Positions 1-8,242 of a stretch of DNA of 64,000 bases are shown in pieces. The DNA lies in contig JAWKLR010000020.1 in assembly GCA_041392625.1 (NCBI GenBank), positions 1 to 64,000 on the forward strand. Reading direction: 5' to 3'. The notes beneath the pieces were generated by a model. It was not told the origin of the DNA. It searched no databases and was given only the letters and a program-made list of their open reading frames with translations. The position numbers were made by a program, and so were the translations under genes. Source of the stretch: M3007 sp041392625 (GTDB lineage: Bacteria; Bacteroidota; Bacteroidia; Chitinophagales; Saprospiraceae). Numbering within the stretch: position 1 is the stretch's first letter; every line of letters begins with the position of its first letter.

Positions 1-312
1 AAAACAATTGTTTAAATGCGAAGCGCTTGGCGCAGGATTTGTGAATTGACTCTGTGTCTATCGAGCCAGAATGTCACCCGGGTTCCAGGATTTTTTGATA
101 AAAAGGTCCCGAAGTCGTTTATTTGTTTATCTAATCTCAGTAAAAACGAGTTAATTTGCATCGGCCATCGGAACATATCCGTATGCGCGGGTGTTTTAAA
201 ACAGACCTTCATCCTGCTACTCTTTCAAAGATTGGGCACAATTTTTAAAGACAAAGCAAGTTATCTTTAGAAGCACCGCAACCACCATTAAACTATTGTA
301 ATCAAAGATTCT
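1..312. other. Intergenic or flanking stretch, no gene recognised
   Basis: The first 312 bases hold only two short overlapping open frames on opposite strands. Neither encodes a recognisable motif, and their composition (Cys- and Phe-rich, no domain) looks non-coding. I see no convincing promoter box of the TAnnTTTG type, no terminator and no RNA gene. It presumably contains the upstream region of the AAA+ gene that starts at 313. Confidence 0.5.
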
Positions 313-2961
313 ATGTACGCAGGTACTCCACAGTCTCAGCCACCTTTTCACGATGCCGACTTCAAAAAATGGAAGTTTCGGGAATTGAAGGTGTATGCCT
401 CTACGGAGTGGCTTGCCGACAACAAGAAGAAATACCGTCAGGTTTTCGACCGCTACGATACAACCTATATCTATGCGGAACTTTCTTTTTACAATAAGTT
501 TCACGACATCGAAGATTGGGAAGTAAATGTCGAATTGCGCTGTTTTTCTGTAAAAAAGCAACGCAAGGAAGTGTGTGCACTCAATTTCAAACGCAAAGTC
601 AGCAAATACGATCCGGTCTCTTACGTGCGTGAAGGTTGGGGGAACAAGCAGGAAGGTGTATTCTGGAAAAAAGGGACCTACTACTGGGAAGCCTGGATTG
701 AAGGAGAAAAGGTGGCATCCCGCTACTTTTATGTGGAAGATGCTGGTCGGGCACTGGCAAAGACCGACAACCCATTTTGCCAATTGAGTTCCCTCAAAAT
801 GTATGAGGGGCCATACGATGATACACCCGAGTTTGAACGCGTTTACCTTAAGCGGTTCAACGGGGAAGAAACCCGCTACATCTACAGCGAAGTAGTTTTG
901 AAAAATATGCTGCCTAATAAACTATGGCAGTGTGAATTGTTCATCAAGTTCTACAACGATGCCCGAGAACTGAAGGGGCAGGTAGTGCGTCTGCATCGGG
1001 TAGAGAAAGGCGATGAAGCCATAAAAGTAACGGCAGGCTGGGGGAGCAATGTAAAAGGCTCCTGGCGGAACGACCGCTACACTGCTGAAATCATTTTCAT
1101 GGATCAGCTCATTGCTGTGATGCCTTTCGAGGTGAGTCAGGACTGGGAAGAAGGGACCAATGGAATCTGGTTGCCCGAAAAGGGACAACAAATACACCTC
1201 TTCCCGGAAGAGGAGGATACCGATACCTTCGAAGAAGTACTGGTACGCCTGGATGCATTGATTGGTTTGAATGAGATCAAACTGAAGGTGCGGGAGCATG
1301 CACAATACATTCAGTTCCTGCAACTACGCAAGGAAAAGGGATACGAGGAAAAAGACGGCATCAATGTACATTCGGTTTTTATTGGTAACCCCGGTACCGG
1401 TAAGACCACTGTAGCCAAAATGATGGGCCGCTTGTATAAAAAAATGGGCCTGCTTACCAAAGGGCATGTGCACGAAGTAGACCGGACCGATCTGGTTGGG
1501 GAGTACATCGGGCAAACAGCACCCAAAGTAAAAGAAGCCATTGAACTGGCCCGGGGCGGGGTCTTGTTTATAGACGAAGCCTATTCACTTGCCCGTTCAA
1601 CCGAAGACAGCAAAGACTTTGGAAAGGAAGTCATCGAAATACTGGTTAAGGAACTCTCCAACGGAGCAGGTGACCTGGCCGTAATTGTAGCCGGATATCC
1701 AAAGGAAATGGGGACGTTCCTCGATTCCAACCCCGGTTTGCGCAGCCGGTTCAAACTCACATTTGAGTTCCCAGATTACCTGCCACAGGAACTCTCTCAA
1801 ATTGCAGAATATGCTTGCAGAGAGAAAGAGGTTTTGATGGATAAAGAGGCGCAAATGGTGGTAGATGAATTGATTACCGAGGCCTTCCGTACACGGGATC
1901 GTTCTTTTGGTAATGCCCGTTTTGTGCACGATCTGATCGACAAAGCCAAACTCCAACTTGGTTTGCGTTTGATGGCCGATCCGGAAGTCCGCAGCCTGCC
2001 TGCCGAAGCGCTTAAAGTGATTTTGCGGGAAGATATTGAGCGGGTTCGCCTTAGCAAGAAAAAGATTCTTCCAAACATTCCGGTGGATGAAAAGTTGCTC
2101 AAGCAGGCCATGGCCGAGCTGGATGACCTCATCGGAATGGATAACATCAAAGAGGATATCCGGGAGCTCGTCAACCTTGTGCGCTATTACCGCGAACACG
2201 GCAGAGACGTACTGGGTCGCTTTTATCTGCATACTGTTTTCGTTGGAAACCCGGGAACTGGTAAAACTACCGTTGCCCGTATTTTGACAAAGATTTACAA
2301 GGCACTTGGTGTTCTTGAGCGCGGTCATATGGTTGAAACAGACCGCCAGGGGCTAGTTGCCGGATACGTTGGGCAAACAGCCATCAAAACCACCGAGCGG
2401 ATTGAAGAAGCCATGGGTGGCGTACTCTTTATTGATGAAGCCTATGCGCTGACCTCCACCGGCCGTGGCACTCAGGGTGACTTTGGCGACGAAGCTATCC
2501 AGTCACTTCTCAAGCGGATGGAAGACCACCGCGGTGAGTTTTTCGTATTCGTAGCCGGTTATCCGGAAAATATGGACAACTTCCTGAAAGCCAATCCCGG
2601 ACTTGCCAGTCGATTCGATAAGGTTCTTCGGTTTGAGGATTATGCCCCCAATGAATTGCTGGACATTGCACTCCACATGTTCAAGGAAGAAGACTTCACC
2701 GTCAGCGCGGAAGCCTCCGAGTACCTGGGGCGTTACCTGGCATTCCTGCATCAATTCCGGGATAAGTACTTCGGAAATGCACGTACGGTTCGGCAAGTGG
2801 TACTTGAAACCATCAAAAATCAGAACCTGCGCCTGGCAAAATCCAAGTCGCGTTCCAAGGCAAAAGGGCATACCATTGAACTGGAGGATGTTTCCACATT
2901 TACATTCGACAAAGACCGCTTGTCTGTTTTCCAGCGTCAGGGCATTGGCTTTGGCCGGTAA
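313..2961 (+). CDS. Double AAA+ ATPase (CbxX/SpoVK-like) with a duplicated N-terminal domain
   Basis: An 882-residue cytoplasmic protein with two AAA+ modules of the CbxX/CfqX (SpoVK, Rubisco-activase CbbX) type. The first has Walker A GNPGTGKTT near residue 358 and Walker B GVLFIDEAYSLA near 416. The second has Walker A GNPGTGKTT near 645 and Walker B GVLFIDEAYAL near 703. Both keep the GYP...NPGL.SRF second-region/arginine-finger motif. Family members remodel proteins as hexamers. Residues 1-290 match no family I recognise but look internally duplicated: TTYIYAEL...VREGWGNKQEGVFWKKGTYYWEA resembles TRYIYSEV...VTAGWGSNVKGSWRNDRYTAE, suggesting two similar beta-rich domains for substrate recognition. 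No signal peptide or membrane segment. It has no close partner gene; the pirin follows 147 bases downstream. The ATPase call is secure and the substrate unknown. Confidence 0.93.
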   Translation: MYAGTPQSQPPFHDADFKKWKFRELKVYASTEWLADNKKKYRQVFDRYDTTYIYAELSFYNKFHDIEDWEVNVELRCFSVKKQRKEVCALNFKRKVSKYDPVSYVREGWGNKQEGVFWKKGTYYWEAWIEGEKVASRYFYVEDAGRALAKTDNPFCQLSSLKMYEGPYDDTPEFERVYLKRFNGEETRYIYSEVVLKNMLPNKLWQCELFIKFYNDARELKGQVVRLHRVEKGDEAIKVTAGWGSNVKGSWRNDRYTAEIIFMDQLIAVMPFEVSQDWEEGTNGIWLPEKGQQIHLFPEEEDTDTFEEVLVRLDALIGLNEIKLKVREHAQYIQFLQLRKEKGYEEKDGINVHSVFIGNPGTGKTTVAKMMGRLYKKMGLLTKGHVHEVDRTDLVGEYIGQTAPKVKEAIELARGGVLFIDEAYSLARSTEDSKDFGKEVIEILVKELSNGAGDLAVIVAGYPKEMGTFLDSNPGLRSRFKLTFEFPDYLPQELSQIAEYACREKEVLMDKEAQMVVDELITEAFRTRDRSFGNARFVHDLIDKAKLQLGLRLMADPEVRSLPAEALKVILREDIERVRLSKKKILPNIPVDEKLLKQAMAELDDLIGMDNIKEDIRELVNLVRYYREHGRDVLGRFYLHTVFVGNPGTGKTTVARILTKIYKALGVLERGHMVETDRQGLVAGYVGQTAIKTTERIEEAMGGVLFIDEAYALTSTGRGTQGDFGDEAIQSLLKRMEDHRGEFFVFVAGYPENMDNFLKANPGLASRFDKVLRFEDYAPNELLDIALHMFKEEDFTVSAEASEYLGRYLAFLHQFRDKYFGNARTVRQVVLETIKNQNLRLAKSKSRSKAKGHTIELEDVSTFTFDKDRLSVFQRQGIGFGR

Positions 2962-3108
2962 GTACATGTTCTGTTTTGCCCCGGCCTGGTTGGGTGAATT
3001 GGCTTAAACCATTTTCATTTTGGCTTGTTAAAAATGACATCCATTGAGAAACACTTTGTTGAGTTTCCAAGGATCGATTTTTATTTGAATTAAGTCAAAA
3101 ACTACGTC

Positions 3109-3876
3109 ATGTCTATTCGCATATTTCCAAAAAACAAACAAGGTTACGGAGCATTTAACGGGGGTGAAATCGTCGAGAATAAGCCCATCGGTTTTCCACA
3201 GGACCATTCTGAAATCAGGCCCTATTCCAACTTGTTTTATTGGGCGCATGCCCGGGCAGTTACGGATAGCACCATTGGATTGCATCCTCACCAGGGGTTT
3301 GAAATTTGTTCGTTTGTTTTGAATGGAGAAATACGCCACTACGATACCAAATTGAAGGAATGGCGCTCCTTGAAAGCCGGGGACGTTCAAATTATCCGTG
3401 CAGGGAATGGCATTAGCCACTCTGAGTTTATGGCTCAGGATGCGGAAATGTTTCAGATCTGGTTTGATCCAAATTTGCAAAAAACACTTTCCCAACCCGC
3501 CAGCTACGACGATTATGCAGCCAGCACCTTCCCGGTTTCCGATCTGGGAAATGGAGGCAAACTGACAACATTGGCAGGGGAGGGGAGCCCGTTCACAATG
3601 GACACTCCCGGGGTTGAAGTATTGCGGATTAACCTGCCTGCCGGTCAGGTATATACCTTGCAATTAGATGATTCAGCAATGGCCTCGCTGTATGTACTTA
3701 AGGGGACTGCAAATATCAATGGGGAACAGGTCGCAGTTTCGGATTTTGTATTGAGTGGAGATGCTTCAGCCCTTGCGATTGAGGCTGAAACAGAAGTGGA
3801 GGTGTTTGTGATCCTTTCACCCCTGGAAACCGATTATCCGACATATACGCAATTGAGAAGAGCTGAGATGAATTAA
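3109..3876 (+). CDS. Pirin family protein (cupin, quercetinase-like)
   Basis: A 255-residue bicupin of the pirin/YhaK/YhhW family. The metal-binding set is complete: H59 and H61 in LHPHQGFE, then H104 and E106 in GISHSE, with the same spacing as in human pirin (H56, H58, H101, E103). Some bacterial pirins have quercetin 2,3-dioxygenase activity, others bind regulators or metabolic enzymes; nothing here decides between these. There is no signal peptide, so it is cytoplasmic. It appears monocistronic and is convergent with the peroxidase gene, sharing a bidirectional terminator. Family assignment is secure, substrate unknown. Confidence 0.92.
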   Translation: MSIRIFPKNKQGYGAFNGGEIVENKPIGFPQDHSEIRPYSNLFYWAHARAVTDSTIGLHPHQGFEICSFVLNGEIRHYDTKLKEWRSLKAGDVQIIRAGNGISHSEFMAQDAEMFQIWFDPNLQKTLSQPASYDDYAASTFPVSDLGNGGKLTTLAGEGSPFTMDTPGVEVLRINLPAGQVYTLQLDDSAMASLYVLKGTANINGEQVAVSDFVLSGDASALAIEAETEVEVFVILSPLETDYPTYTQLRRAEMN

Positions 3877-3893
3877 TAGCCGAAACAGGCATT

Positions 3894-3937
3894 AAAAAAA
3901 AGCCCGGTTTCCATGCGTGGAACCGGGCTTTTTTTAT
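3894..3937. terminator. Bidirectional rho-independent terminator
   Basis: A GC-rich stem (AGCCCGGTT at 3901 pairing with AACCGGGCT) is flanked by an A-run on the left and a T-run on the right, so it can terminate both the pirin gene (+) and the convergent peroxidase gene (-). Confidence 0.9.
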
Positions 3938-3975
3938 CCAGGGCCAATTTGAGCCCCAGATTCATAATAGGAAAT

Positions 3976-4461
3976 CTATAGCCCGAGTGCTTTCATGAAC
4001 TCAGGACTATCAGGCTTTACAGCTGAAGCAAAAAAGTGGGTGAGTGCACCATTTTCATCGATCAGGTATTTGCAGAAATTCCAGCTGGGTACATCGCTGT
4101 TCCAGCCATTTTGCTTCGGATCACTCAACCAGGAATAGAGTGGTGCCTGCTCGTCGCCTTTTACATGCACTTTCTCAAACATGGGGAAGGTCACACCGTA
4201 GTTTTTCTCGCAAAAACTGGCGATTTCATCAGCGGATCCCGGTTCCTGACTCAAGAAGTCATTGCATGGGAATCCGAGTACAACCAGGTCTTCTTTGTTC
4301 GCCTCAAAGAAAGCCTGCCAATCGGCATACTGGGGAGTGTAACCACATTTTGAAGCTACGTTGAGGATGACCACTTTTTTCCCTTTGTATTGACTCAGGG
4401 AAACGGGCTCGCCTTCGAGGGAGTTTACGGTAAAGTCGTACAGCGTTTTGTTGGTCGTCAT
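3976..4461 (-). CDS. Glutathione peroxidase family protein (BsaA/BtuE-like, Cys type)
   Basis: A 161-residue thiol peroxidase of the GPx family, which reduces hydroperoxides, usually with thioredoxin in bacteria. Catalytic Cys39 lies in ASKCGYT, Gln72 in SQEPG and Trp127-Asn128 in SWNF, so the catalytic tetrad is complete. The usual FPCNQF is FPCNDF here; that position is not one of the catalytic residues. The ATG overlaps the stop codon of a 38-codon lipoprotein-like ORF (ATGA overlap), discussed separately. As called, the protein has no export signal and would be cytoplasmic. It converges on the pirin gene. Confidence 0.94.
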   Translation of the reverse strand: MTTNKTLYDFTVNSLEGEPVSLSQYKGKKVVILNVASKCGYTPQYADWQAFFEANKEDLVVLGFPCNDFLSQEPGSADEIASFCEKNYGVTFPMFEKVHVKGDEQAPLYSWLSDPKQNGWNSDVPSWNFCKYLIDENGALTHFFASAVKPDSPEFMKALGL

Positions 4462-4574
4462 AGTTGCATTGCTTCGGGATGATGAAATTTTCTTTTTCCT
4501 GAATCAAAACAGGCTGTGGAGCCTAGGATAAACAGGCTAAATACGGCAAGTTTTAGAATGTGTTTGGATGCCAT
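4458..4574 (-). CDS. Tiny lipoprotein-like ORF overlapping the peroxidase start
   Basis: A 38-codon frame whose product begins MASKHILKLAVFSLFILG and reaches STAC, a plausible though weak lipobox, then ends after about 15 polar residues. Its TGA overlaps the peroxidase ATG as ATGA. Two readings are possible. It may be a leader peptide or micro-lipoprotein translationally coupled to the peroxidase. Alternatively it may be the original signal peptide of a lipoprotein-type peroxidase, separated by a frameshift; lipoprotein GPx proteins exist in Bacteroidota. No homology is claimed. Confidence 0.4.
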   Translation of the reverse strand: MASKHILKLAVFSLFILGSTACFDSGKRKFHHPEAMQL

Positions 4575-4614
4575 GGTGGATAGAATTCTAATGAATGGAT
4601 GAAGTATTTGATGA

Positions 4615-5298
4615 TTAGTTTGTCGTGGTTTGCAATTGCAGTCCCAGTATGAGAAAAAACAGGATTTGAAGTCCCAACAGCAGGGGGGCAACCCGGTTTT
4701 TATGAAACCCAATCCAGCGCTGATATGCATACGAAAGGATGAGTGATATGATAAACCAACCGATGTAATTGTGCAGGGGAGGAACCGCATCGCTCCAGCG
4801 CCACATGTTGTAGTGTATGGCAACCGGCTCGATAATCCAGTCAAGTGCCACCGGAATAGTGGCTCCAACAAGCACACGCACTGCAGTTGTACCTTTTGGT
4901 AATACCCGGTTGCTCAACTCATTCCCCAGGTAAACGACCATTGCCCAATTGACACCAATTAGCAAGGGTGTACCCCAAATTTTCCAGCCTAATACCGGGC
5001 CATATTCATACGCCCCGAATACCATTCCACTCGATACCCCTATCAACTCTGCAACAAACCCAACACTGTAGGCAAGTGCCAGGTAGTTCCACAATCCTGT
5101 GGACCGAGGCTGGTGCCCCCACAGGAGCAGCGTCATCGACATCAACAGATTAAATGGGGTCAGGTTCAGAAAATCTGTATATCCGATAAATCCGATCAGT
5201 ATGATGGCTGTCAGGTAGGACGATACCAGTAAAAAGACGGTAAGAGGCCATCGGTAGGACTCCGGAGTCAAAAACAGATTGGATTTGGTTTGCTGCAT
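4615..5298 (-). CDS. cruF: Carotenoid biosynthesis membrane protein, CruF-like (1',2'-hydratase)
   Basis: A 227-residue integral membrane protein with about seven hydrophobic helices and the family motifs GAYEYGPVLGWKIWG and GVNWAMVVYLGN, plus an acidic DWIIEP segment. The CruF/DUF422 family hydrates the psi end of gamma-carotene derivatives, adding the 1'-hydroxyl in myxol- and saproxanthin-type carotenoids. Its start codon directly abuts the stop of the upstream CrtI-family desaturase on the same strand, so the two are co-translated. The pairing supports synthesis of a monocyclic hydroxylated carotenoid; the exact pigment is inference. Confidence 0.85.
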   Translation of the reverse strand: MQQTKSNLFLTPESYRWPLTVFLLVSSYLTAIILIGFIGYTDFLNLTPFNLLMSMTLLLWGHQPRSTGLWNYLALAYSVGFVAELIGVSSGMVFGAYEYGPVLGWKIWGTPLLIGVNWAMVVYLGNELSNRVLPKGTTAVRVLVGATIPVALDWIIEPVAIHYNMWRWSDAVPPLHNYIGWFIISLILSYAYQRWIGFHKNRVAPLLLGLQILFFLILGLQLQTTTN

Positions 5299-6753
5299 CT
5301 ACTGGACAAGTTCGCTGGTGATTTTTGCTGAAAGCAGGCAAAGCGGAATGCCCCCACCCGGGTGTACACTGCCTCCAACAAAATATAGATTTCCGATCTT
5401 CCTGGAAAAATTGGGGTGCCGCAGAAAAGCAGCCATTTTATTGTTTGAGCTATAGCCGTACAGAGCACCCAGGTGTGAACCCGTTTTCCCATCGATCAAT
5501 CTGGGATCTAGGATGCTTTCTGTTTCGATGAGTTGGCTGATGTCTGTTCCCAGTCGGGCGCTCAGTTTATCCAACACGTGTTTTTTTATCTCGGGAATGA
5601 GTGCATCCCAATCCTGGCCCTGATTGCAAGGCGTATTTACCATCACAAACCAGTTTTCACCACCAGCGGGGGCATGCTCCGGGCTGTGTTTGGATGTGAT
5701 ATTGATGTAAACCGTGGGGTCTGGGCCGACTGTTCCATTTCCAATGGCCTCAAACTCTTTTTGATAGTCGTTTGAAAAGAAAATATTGTGCAGGCCCAGT
5801 TCCTGAAACTGTTTTTTTACACCCCAATAAAAAATGAGGGCAGAACTGCTTTTGGGTTGTGACAGAATGCGTTCGGGCTGGTCCTGCTCCGGCATCAATT
5901 TTTTATACGTGTAAAAAACATCCATGTTGCTAACTACCCGGTCAAAATGCAGATCTTTTCCATGAACACAAATCCCGGTTGCTTTGCCCTTGTCTACCAA
6001 GATTCTTTCAACCGGATGATTGAAATGAAATTGCACTCCTTTTCTCAGAGCCAGTTCATAGACGCTTTGGGTAATGCTGTGCATGCCCCCTTCGGGATAG
6101 AAGGTTCCGATCCCATGTTCAAAATGCGGGATGATGGTCAGCATCCCCGGGGCCTCGTAAGGGTCAGATCCGTTGTAGGTAGCATACCGATCAAAAAACT
6201 GGACCATTTTTGGGTTTTGAAACCAGGATGTATGCACCTGATGCATGCTGCTGAACAGGTCGTAAAATGGCATCCGGAACAGTGCACGTAGTACTTTGCT
6301 GCTCAACCAGGTGCCCGCTTTGTGGAGTGATTTTTCCAAAAAAATCCGTCCGGCTCCGTCGTATTTTTTTTTGCTGCGTTCAAAAAATGCTTCAACCTGT
6401 TTTGCCGGTACATCCAGTTTTTCTTCAACTTCTCTGGCAAGTTTAGGGATATCCGTCCAGGCGTTCAGTGTCGTTCCATCATCCCAAAAATAGCGGCATG
6501 CAGTTTCCAGGTTTTTGTATTTAAAATGTGCCTCCGGATTTTCACCAGCCAGGATAAAAAGTTCATCCACGTAGTGGGGCATGGTGAATAAAGAAGGCCC
6601 TGCATCAAAGGTGTAGCCATCCTGTGAAAAGCTCGACAATTTACCGCCCGGATACGGGTTGGCTTCAAATACATGGACAGAATGGCCTGCGCATTGAAAC
6701 CGGACAGCAGCTGCAAGTCCGGCAATTCCTGCACCAATGATTGCGGTTTTCAT
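5299..6753 (-). CDS. crtD: Phytoene desaturase family oxidoreductase, CrtD-like (hydroxycarotenoid 3,4-desaturase)
   Basis: A 484-residue FAD enzyme of the CrtI family. The N-terminal dinucleotide-binding motif GAGIAGLAAAV with FEANPYPGGK (residues 7-38) and the C-terminal LYFVGGSVHPGGGIPL are both present and the length is typical. CrtI (phytoene desaturation) and CrtD (3,4-desaturation of hydroxylated psi ends) are hard to separate by eye. I favour CrtD because the gene abuts a cruF homologue and no crtB (phytoene synthase), the usual crtI neighbour, is nearby. It is divergent from the MFS gene across 71 bases. Confidence 0.87.
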   Translation of the reverse strand: MKTAIIGAGIAGLAAAVRFQCAGHSVHVFEANPYPGGKLSSFSQDGYTFDAGPSLFTMPHYVDELFILAGENPEAHFKYKNLETACRYFWDDGTTLNAWTDIPKLAREVEEKLDVPAKQVEAFFERSKKKYDGAGRIFLEKSLHKAGTWLSSKVLRALFRMPFYDLFSSMHQVHTSWFQNPKMVQFFDRYATYNGSDPYEAPGMLTIIPHFEHGIGTFYPEGGMHSITQSVYELALRKGVQFHFNHPVERILVDKGKATGICVHGKDLHFDRVVSNMDVFYTYKKLMPEQDQPERILSQPKSSSALIFYWGVKKQFQELGLHNIFFSNDYQKEFEAIGNGTVGPDPTVYINITSKHSPEHAPAGGENWFVMVNTPCNQGQDWDALIPEIKKHVLDKLSARLGTDISQLIETESILDPRLIDGKTGSHLGALYGYSSNNKMAAFLRHPNFSRKIGNLYFVGGSVHPGGGIPLCLLSAKITSELVQ

Positions 6754-6824
6754 AGGGTGGTAAACAGAGAAGTTCTTACTTTGGTTGAAAATTTGTTCAC
6801 TTTTAGCACTTCAAAACAAAACCC

Positions 6825-8021
6825 ATGCAAACAAAAATTCTGAACCGAACGGTATGGCTACTCGCGTTGGTGAGTTTGTTTGCAGATGTTGCCAGTGAAC
6901 TCTTGTATCCGGTTATGCCGGTTTATTTGCGGGAAATTGGATTTTCGTTTTTGCTGATCGGTATTTTGGAGGGAGTAGCTGAAGCGATGGCCGGCTTGAG
7001 TAAGGGCTACTTCGGAAAGCTGTCGGATGGGGTAGGAGCTCGCCTGCCCTTTGTGCGTTGGGGGTATTTTCTGAGTGCAGTTGCCAAGCCCTTGCTGGTT
7101 TGGTCTGTACAGCCGCTTTGGGTATTTGGAGTTCGCTTGCTCGACCGGACCGGGAAAGGACTTCGGTCGGGTGCACGGGATGCTTTGTTGAGTCAATCGG
7201 CCAGCCCGGAGACCAAAGCCCGGGTATTTGGTTTTCACCGTGGCATGGATACCCTGGGCGCTGTGGCCGGCCCCTTGCTTGCTCTCTTATATTTGTATTA
7301 TTTCCCGCGAGACTATAAGACCTTGTTTTTATTGGCATTTATCCCGGGATTGGTTTCGGTTGGGTTTACCTTGTTGGTAAGGGAGCAGGCACATACTTCG
7401 AGACAAGAAGTTAAGAACGTACTTGCCAGATCGCATTTTCTCTCATTTGTACGCTATTGGAAAACAGCAGGGGCCGATTATCGGCGGATTGCACTTGGGA
7501 TGTGGTTTTTTGCTCTGATTAACAGCAGCGATGCTTTTTTAATCTTGCGGTTGACCCAGGAAGGACTGGATGACTTGCTGGTCATAGGTTTGTATTGTGC
7601 CTATAACCTGGTGTACGCCCTGGCTTCCTACCCCCTGGGAATACTAGCAGATAAATGGGGCAAGCGCCGGGTACTGATGTTGGGCTTGCTTGTGTTTGTA
7701 TTGGTGTATGCCGGCTTTGCAAAAGGTGGGGGCTTTGGCTTTTATGCCTTATTGTTTTTGGCTTATGGTTTGTATGCCGCTGCTACGGATGGGGTGGCTA
7801 AAGCCTGGATCAGCAACACTTGCAAAAAACAGGACCTGGGTACAGCAATCGGGACCTTTAATGCCTATCAAAGTATTGGCATGATGTGTGCCAGTGGATT
7901 AGCCGGGATTTTATGGCAATGGGGTGGTGCATCCCTCCCGTTTCTGGTTTCTGCTGTGGGTGCATTCCTTGTTTTTATTTTTTTTGCAGTTTGGCCAATA
8001 AAAGAAAGTGCAGAATTGTAA
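6825..8021 (+). CDS. MFS transporter
   Basis: A 398-residue polytopic inner-membrane protein with about 12 hydrophobic segments. Features typical of the major facilitator superfamily are the loop motif GYFGKLSDGVGAR (motif A-like) near residue 62 and RTGKGLRSGARDALLS near 110, a signature of a subgroup of uncharacterised MFS proteins. The substrate cannot be told. It diverges from the carotenoid operon; co-regulation is possible but unsupported. Start ATG follows a short AT-rich leader. Confidence 0.9.
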   Translation: MQTKILNRTVWLLALVSLFADVASELLYPVMPVYLREIGFSFLLIGILEGVAEAMAGLSKGYFGKLSDGVGARLPFVRWGYFLSAVAKPLLVWSVQPLWVFGVRLLDRTGKGLRSGARDALLSQSASPETKARVFGFHRGMDTLGAVAGPLLALLYLYYFPRDYKTLFLLAFIPGLVSVGFTLLVREQAHTSRQEVKNVLARSHFLSFVRYWKTAGADYRRIALGMWFFALINSSDAFLILRLTQEGLDDLLVIGLYCAYNLVYALASYPLGILADKWGKRRVLMLGLLVFVLVYAGFAKGGGFGFYALLFLAYGLYAAATDGVAKAWISNTCKKQDLGTAIGTFNAYQSIGMMCASGLAGILWQWGGASLPFLVSAVGAFLVFIFFAVWPIKESAEL

Positions 8022-8134
8022 AAGAGCCCAAAAAATGGCAGTAACTTCGCCGATTCTTGTGCAAATGGAGCGCGTGGTAGTAGTCAAATAGGTTTTTTGC
8101 AAAAAAATGAAATGTTTTGTTGCCTGAAATCGCC

Positions 8135-8161
8135 TTGATTACGGTATACTCGCTATATTTG
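8135..8161 (+). promoter_or_regulatory. Putative secDF promoter
   Basis: A TATATTTG box at 8154-8161 matches the Bacteroidota minus-7 consensus TAnnTTTG. A TTG at 8135-8137, 16 bases upstream, may serve as the minus-33 element, although the spacing is slightly short. The secDF ATG is at 8243. Confidence 0.55.
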
Positions 8162-8242
8162 CGCGCTTTTTTTGAATGCATCTCCGCCTAAATAATTGGA
8201 AACGGCGGTTTTGAATGATTATGATAAAATTTTAAATCCGAT

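Noticed and set aside
16..270. An 84-codon open frame at the window start
   Set aside because: It has no domain, start context or promoter support, and an opposing open frame overlaps it; looks like chance.
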